Positions 60,650 to 64,000 of a stretch of 64,000 nucleotides of DNA are shown piece after piece. The position numbers were made by a program, and so were the translations under genes. The notes below the pieces were generated by a model, which was not told where the DNA came from, did no database searches, and was given only the letters and a program-made list of their open reading frames with translations. Position 1 is the first letter of the stretch; every line of letters starts with the position of its first letter. The DNA comes from Sphingobium sp. TKS (GTDB taxonomy: Bacteria; Pseudomonadota; Alphaproteobacteria; Sphingomonadales; Sphingomonadaceae). The stretch is taken from NCBI RefSeq assembly GCF_001563265.1, contig NZ_CP005083.1, forward strand, positions 313,001 through 377,000, in the 5' to 3' direction.

Positions 60650-63451
60650 TCATTCTCGCAGCTTGGGATCATGGAAGAAGCCATGGTCCCTGCCCCGGTT
60701 TACCTCGCTTTGAACATCGACCGCGCCTTGGATGCGTTGACCGCGCATGGATTGGGCAGCCTCACGCGTCAGGTCGATATCCGCCCTGCCCTCTTCGATT
60801 ATGTCCGCTGCCGTCGATGACTGGCCGCCTCCGGGACCGGCCGGCACTCCGGCTAGCCCGCGAGGCTGGTAGGCCGCCCGAACGTCGGCAGCGCTATCGA
60901 CGGAGGGATGGTGCACATCGACGAGATCGGGCGCATGGAGCCTGCCCTCGATCTCGGACCGGATCGACGCCTGCTTTTCGTCCATCCAGCGCGTGATCAT
61001 CTCCTGCCGAACCGCTCGCTGCTGATCGGTCAAGTCGGTCGCCCAGAGCTCCGGCGCGTCGAGCCCCGGATTTGCGACCTGCTGGTGGCGATACCATTGG
61101 GCGAGATCCTGACTCAGGTTCTCGCTCAATTGCATTCCATGCGTCTCCGCATAGCTCGCGTCGCGCGAGAGCTGCTGCGACAGCTCATCGAGCCGTCGCG
61201 CGGTTTCCGAATAGGATTTCGCCAGAGCCAGGGAATCTTCGGTGCTGACCGACGACGAATCCGTCCTTGAGCCACGGGCGAAGACACCGCTCCGAGCATA
61301 GGTGCCTTCCGACGTCGAAGCGCCGCTACCGTTCGCATGCTCGTCACGAACCCCGCTTGACGAGGTGTTGCCGCTCTCACTGCTCCGAGAATCGTCCGTC
61401 GTCCAATTCATGGTGTCCATCTGGCTACCCGACTTGGACACATTGATTCCGAGCCCCGGCAGCCCGCGCCCACCCGAGCCTCCGTTGCCGCCACCGCGGC
61501 GGCCGCCAAGGCCGGCCGAAAGTGCTCCACCGATCTGATCGGATATCTGCGCTTGGCGATCGTGCCGCCCCGAAACGCGCTCGCTTTGCGAAATCGTCGA
61601 TCGCTCTTCCAGGCCCTGGGTACTGCTGCCCGTGCGCCGATCGAACTGCTCTACAGAGGCATTCGCCTGATTGCCGCTGCTCGATTCCCAACCCCGCGTA
61701 TGCTCGGTTGAGCTTCCGAACGTGCTGCGGTTCGCATGGGTCGCGGTCAGAATCTCGTTGGCGGCATTCTCATAGGCACGCGCCTGGCGATGCGCCTCGC
61801 TGGCCATTTCGCGCCATTCAGCGACCGATCCCGATGTCATCGTCGGCGTGAACCCAAGGCGCGAGATGGCCGCGGATGTATCATATACCTCCTGGCCGTT
61901 GCCGAACCCCGTCACCATGGCGCCATTGTCCTGACGCCACCCGAAGCTGGCGCCGCCGCCCATATAGGTGGGCGCCGTCGACCATTGATCGGCCTGCCGC
62001 ATGTTCGACGTGGCATTCGCCCAGCTCACGTTGCCATACGAATAGTTGCCGGTCGTCTGTTCCAGCGCCGCCGCTTCCGCAGCGTTCTGCGCCGGCGCGA
62101 GCATGGACATGGAATGCCCGGCAATCGACATCGCGCCGCGCGCGAGGCCTGCCGCGAGAAAGGGCACGCTCATAAGCATGAAGCCAGCGATCGTGGCGGT
62201 CTCGCCATTCACCGCCCCGATCCCCGCATAGCTTGCGAGCGTAACGCCGCCTTCCGCGACGCCTGTCGCTGCCGACGTCGCCCGCGTCATGCAGATCATG
62301 TGAAGGATGACGTAAAGCGGCCCCCATGCGGCGAGATAGAAGAACCCTGTCACATAGCCCTTCAGCGTCGAGACGCCCGTCTGAGGCATCAGGAAGAGCG
62401 GGAAAACGACCGGGAACATGGCGAAGAAGACCACCGTCAGCACGATGTTCAAAATCGGAACCCATGCCATCGCCTGCTGAGCGATCGAATTATAGGTGTT
62501 GCGCGCCTGAATGTCGGCACGGGTCTGCGCGAAGGTGTCGATCTCTGCGGCGCCCGTCCCGCCGGACATCGAATTTCGGGCCTGCATGAAAGCATTGATT
62601 GCTGTGTTCTGGCGCATCACCTCAGCAAAGTTGTTGCTCGTGCCCGTGAAGGCCGCACTGACGATGGGAACGTCGTGTTTGAGCTTGTCCGCCGCCAGAG
62701 CGTTGCTGAGCTTGGGATAGACCTCCTTGCCCCAAAGAGGCGCGTTGGCCTCGATCATTGGACCCCATTGCGCGTCGAGCGCCTGGTACGCCTGCCGGCA
62801 AGTGATGATGAAGCTGTTAACCGTTCCGTCACCTTGTCGCTCAAGCCATTGCTGCGATCGGGCTTCCGAGCCCGGCCCGACCGCAGCCCAGAGATCGGGC
62901 GCCTTCGCAAGATTGGTCAGCGACTTCTGATAAAGCATCACATCGCCGAACAGGCAGTTCTTGAAATGGTTTTCGAGGTTGGTCGAGAACTCCGCATCGC
63001 GAATGATGAAGTTGCGCGTCGCATCGAACAGTCGCGCGCCATACACCATGCCGTTCGTCGAGTAGTTGAGCTCGCTCGGCATGACGAAGACGGTCTCGGC
63101 CGTCCGCGTCAGCCAATCGCCCACCTGTGTCGTGAAGCTCGCAAGCACCCCCAATCCCATCGGTACATTGTCGACCGTCGATGGCGTCAGGCCCGGGTTG
63201 ATGCGATCCGTTACCTTGATGTCCACCGTCGGGACCATCAGGCAAAGATAAATGGCCGTCGCTTGCAGGAACCAGTTCAGCCACGCCTTATAGTTGAGCG
63301 TGAAGGCCACCACGAGCAGCGAATAGATGAGGCCCATGACCATGACGACGCGGATGAGCGAGCGATAGCCACCGCCTCCCGACCACGCCGCGACTGCGTT
63401 GAAGATGTTTACGAGATACTCGCCGCCACCAACCGTGAAGACCTCAAGCAT
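60650..63451 (-). CDS. traG: Mating-pair stabilisation protein TraG (F-type T4SS)
   Basis: 933 residues. The N-terminal half is the inner-membrane TraG_N region with several spans (YRSLIRVVMVMGLIYSLLVVAFTL, WVPILNIVLTVVFFAMFPVVFPLFLM, VTGFFYLAAWGPLYVILHMICM). The periplasmic C-terminal half is Ser/Gly/Gln-rich with a long helical region and ends near DHGFFHDPKLRE. In F, TraG acts in pilus assembly with its N-terminus, and in mating stabilisation and exclusion with its C-terminus. It starts 16 bp after the traH stop. Confidence 0.93.
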   Translation of the reverse strand: MLEVFTVGGGEYLVNIFNAVAAWSGGGGYRSLIRVVMVMGLIYSLLVVAFTLNYKAWLNWFLQATAIYLCLMVPTVDIKVTDRINPGLTPSTVDNVPMGLGVLASFTTQVGDWLTRTAETVFVMPSELNYSTNGMVYGARLFDATRNFIIRDAEFSTNLENHFKNCLFGDVMLYQKSLTNLAKAPDLWAAVGPGSEARSQQWLERQGDGTVNSFIITCRQAYQALDAQWGPMIEANAPLWGKEVYPKLSNALAADKLKHDVPIVSAAFTGTSNNFAEVMRQNTAINAFMQARNSMSGGTGAAEIDTFAQTRADIQARNTYNSIAQQAMAWVPILNIVLTVVFFAMFPVVFPLFLMPQTGVSTLKGYVTGFFYLAAWGPLYVILHMICMTRATSAATGVAEGGVTLASYAGIGAVNGETATIAGFMLMSVPFLAAGLARGAMSIAGHSMSMLAPAQNAAEAAALEQTTGNYSYGNVSWANATSNMRQADQWSTAPTYMGGGASFGWRQDNGAMVTGFGNGQEVYDTSAAISRLGFTPTMTSGSVAEWREMASEAHRQARAYENAANEILTATHANRSTFGSSTEHTRGWESSSGNQANASVEQFDRRTGSSTQGLEERSTISQSERVSGRHDRQAQISDQIGGALSAGLGGRRGGGNGGSGGRGLPGLGINVSKSGSQMDTMNWTTDDSRSSESGNTSSSGVRDEHANGSGASTSEGTYARSGVFARGSRTDSSSVSTEDSLALAKSYSETARRLDELSQQLSRDASYAETHGMQLSENLSQDLAQWYRHQQVANPGLDAPELWATDLTDQQRAVRQEMITRWMDEKQASIRSEIEGRLHAPDLVDVHHPSVDSAADVRAAYQPRGLAGVPAGPGGGQSSTAADIIEEGRADIDLTREAAQSMRGQRIQGAVDVQSEVNRGRDHGFFHDPKLRE

Positions 63452-63467
63452 CGGTCTGCCCCCGCGC

Positions 63468-64000
63468 CTAGTTCAGACCCTGTGCGTTGAGGCCGCGCGA
63501 AAAGTTCAGCGCGGCCGCCATACCGGGCGTCATGGAATTCTGGAGCGTCGATTCCAGCATAATGCTTCGGTTGATGATCTGCATCGTCACCTGGAGCTTG
63601 TTGTTCAGCCGGACGTCCCGTTGGCTGAATTTCGCCCGGGTAGACGCGATTTGCTGTTTCCACTGCGTCGCGGTCTCTTGATCGAAGGTCTGATAATGAA
63701 CCTTCGCCTGCTCGACCCGGTCGAGCATATTGTCGAGCATCGCCGAAAGCAGGTCGACGGCGACGATCTCGGACAGCGTCTCGATCTCGCCTTCCGTCAA
63801 CGCATAATGCGCATAGGCCTGAACTCCCAGGATCTTATAGATCGGAACCGTGGCGAGGTTGAGGAGCTGCTTCTCGGCGGCGTCCAGCGGAGTATCGGAG
63901 CGGATCTTGTCGCTCATCGACCTGATCATCGTGGCGATCCGCGGCCGCAGCGCGGACGAAGCGGGGACGGAGAGCGTCTGCTCCCCCACATCGTAGCAAT
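63468..64000 (-). CDS. traH: Conjugal transfer protein TraH, C-terminal part (runs off the right edge)
   Basis: About 177 codons; the frame is open through the window end (CYDVGEQTLS at the border), so the true start lies beyond. LLNLATVPIYKILGVQAYAHYALTEGEIETLSEIVAVDLLSAMLDNML is the conserved TraH pattern. TraH is a periplasmic/outer-membrane-associated protein needed for F-pilus assembly. It lies upstream of traG as in the F order traH-traG. Confidence 0.92.
   Translation of the reverse strand, partial: CYDVGEQTLSVPASSALRPRIATMIRSMSDKIRSDTPLDAAEKQLLNLATVPIYKILGVQAYAHYALTEGEIETLSEIVAVDLLSAMLDNMLDRVEQAKVHYQTFDQETATQWKQQIASTRAKFSQRDVRLNNKLQVTMQIINRSIMLESTLQNSMTPGMAAALNFSRGLNAQGLN

Noticed and set aside
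61736..63490. 584-codon plus-strand frame opposite traG
   Set aside because: His/Arg-rich shadow frame over a clear TraG gene.

Overview
The window looks like accessory DNA from a sphingomonad (Sphingobium, Novosphingobium or Sphingomonas type, Alphaproteobacteria). It is GC-rich throughout. It carries small conserved gene families that I associate with sphingomonad conjugative elements (DUF736, DUF3768, DUF2493), an F-type transfer system, a ROSE-like RNA thermometer and a CIRCE operator. No rRNA, tRNA, CRISPR array or plasmid replication/partition gene was recognised, so I cannot tell an ICE from a large plasmid.

Layout. 1-3541: a TetR-regulated HlyD/ABC efflux operon on the minus strand, running off the left edge. 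3700-6936: an ars operon (arsR, two unrelated arsenate reductases, acr3, arsH). 7349-17519: a PAPS-reductase-like gene split by a 9,187-bp mobile element (7730-16916). The element has imperfect terminal inverted repeats of about 30 bp and 6-bp flanking direct repeats. It carries three tyrosine recombinases plus a small TnpC/GinD-like protein (Tn554/GInt type), with a cargo of four TIR-domain proteins and one SLOG-domain protein. Removing the element plus one hexamer restores an open 325-codon gene. 17516-26412: a broken GHKL ATPase gene, two different IS21-family elements, remnants of a LysR/DoxX/extradiol-dioxygenase cluster, and a vapBC pair. 26621-42168: the likely leading region of the conjugative element, with many small genes mostly reading toward 42 kb. 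These include an SSB-like gene, DUF736, DUF2493, an abiE pair and an orphan Phd antitoxin, and the region is interrupted by a group II intron (35261-37805). 42169-49355: candidate oriT, a ribbon-helix-helix accessory gene, traD, a MobF relaxase/helicase (traI) and two followers. 49376-53534: a tyrosine integrase, a decayed parDE pair and a second abiE pair. 54785-59314: a protein-quality-control island with two Hsp20 genes, usg and groESL. 59440-64000: a SpoIIAA-like gene, a small secreted protein resembling part of TraG, then traG and traH (partial) on the minus strand.

How the parts fit. Relaxase, coupling protein and TraG/TraH belong to one F-like transfer machine. Genes to the left of the candidate oriT read toward it, as in the leading region of F. 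Four of these genes (ssb-like, DUF2493, a zinc-ribbon gene and a 74-aa gene) are each preceded by an inverted repeat of similar design, which I suggest could act as single-strand promoters on entry. Cargo nested in this backbone covers metal and toxin export, heat survival, abortive infection, and the TIR/SLOG module.

The most novel-looking item is the TIR/SLOG module. It combines two ThsB-like TIR proteins, two other TIR proteins and a free-standing SLOG protein, with no SIR2 effector, inside a precisely bounded three-recombinase element.
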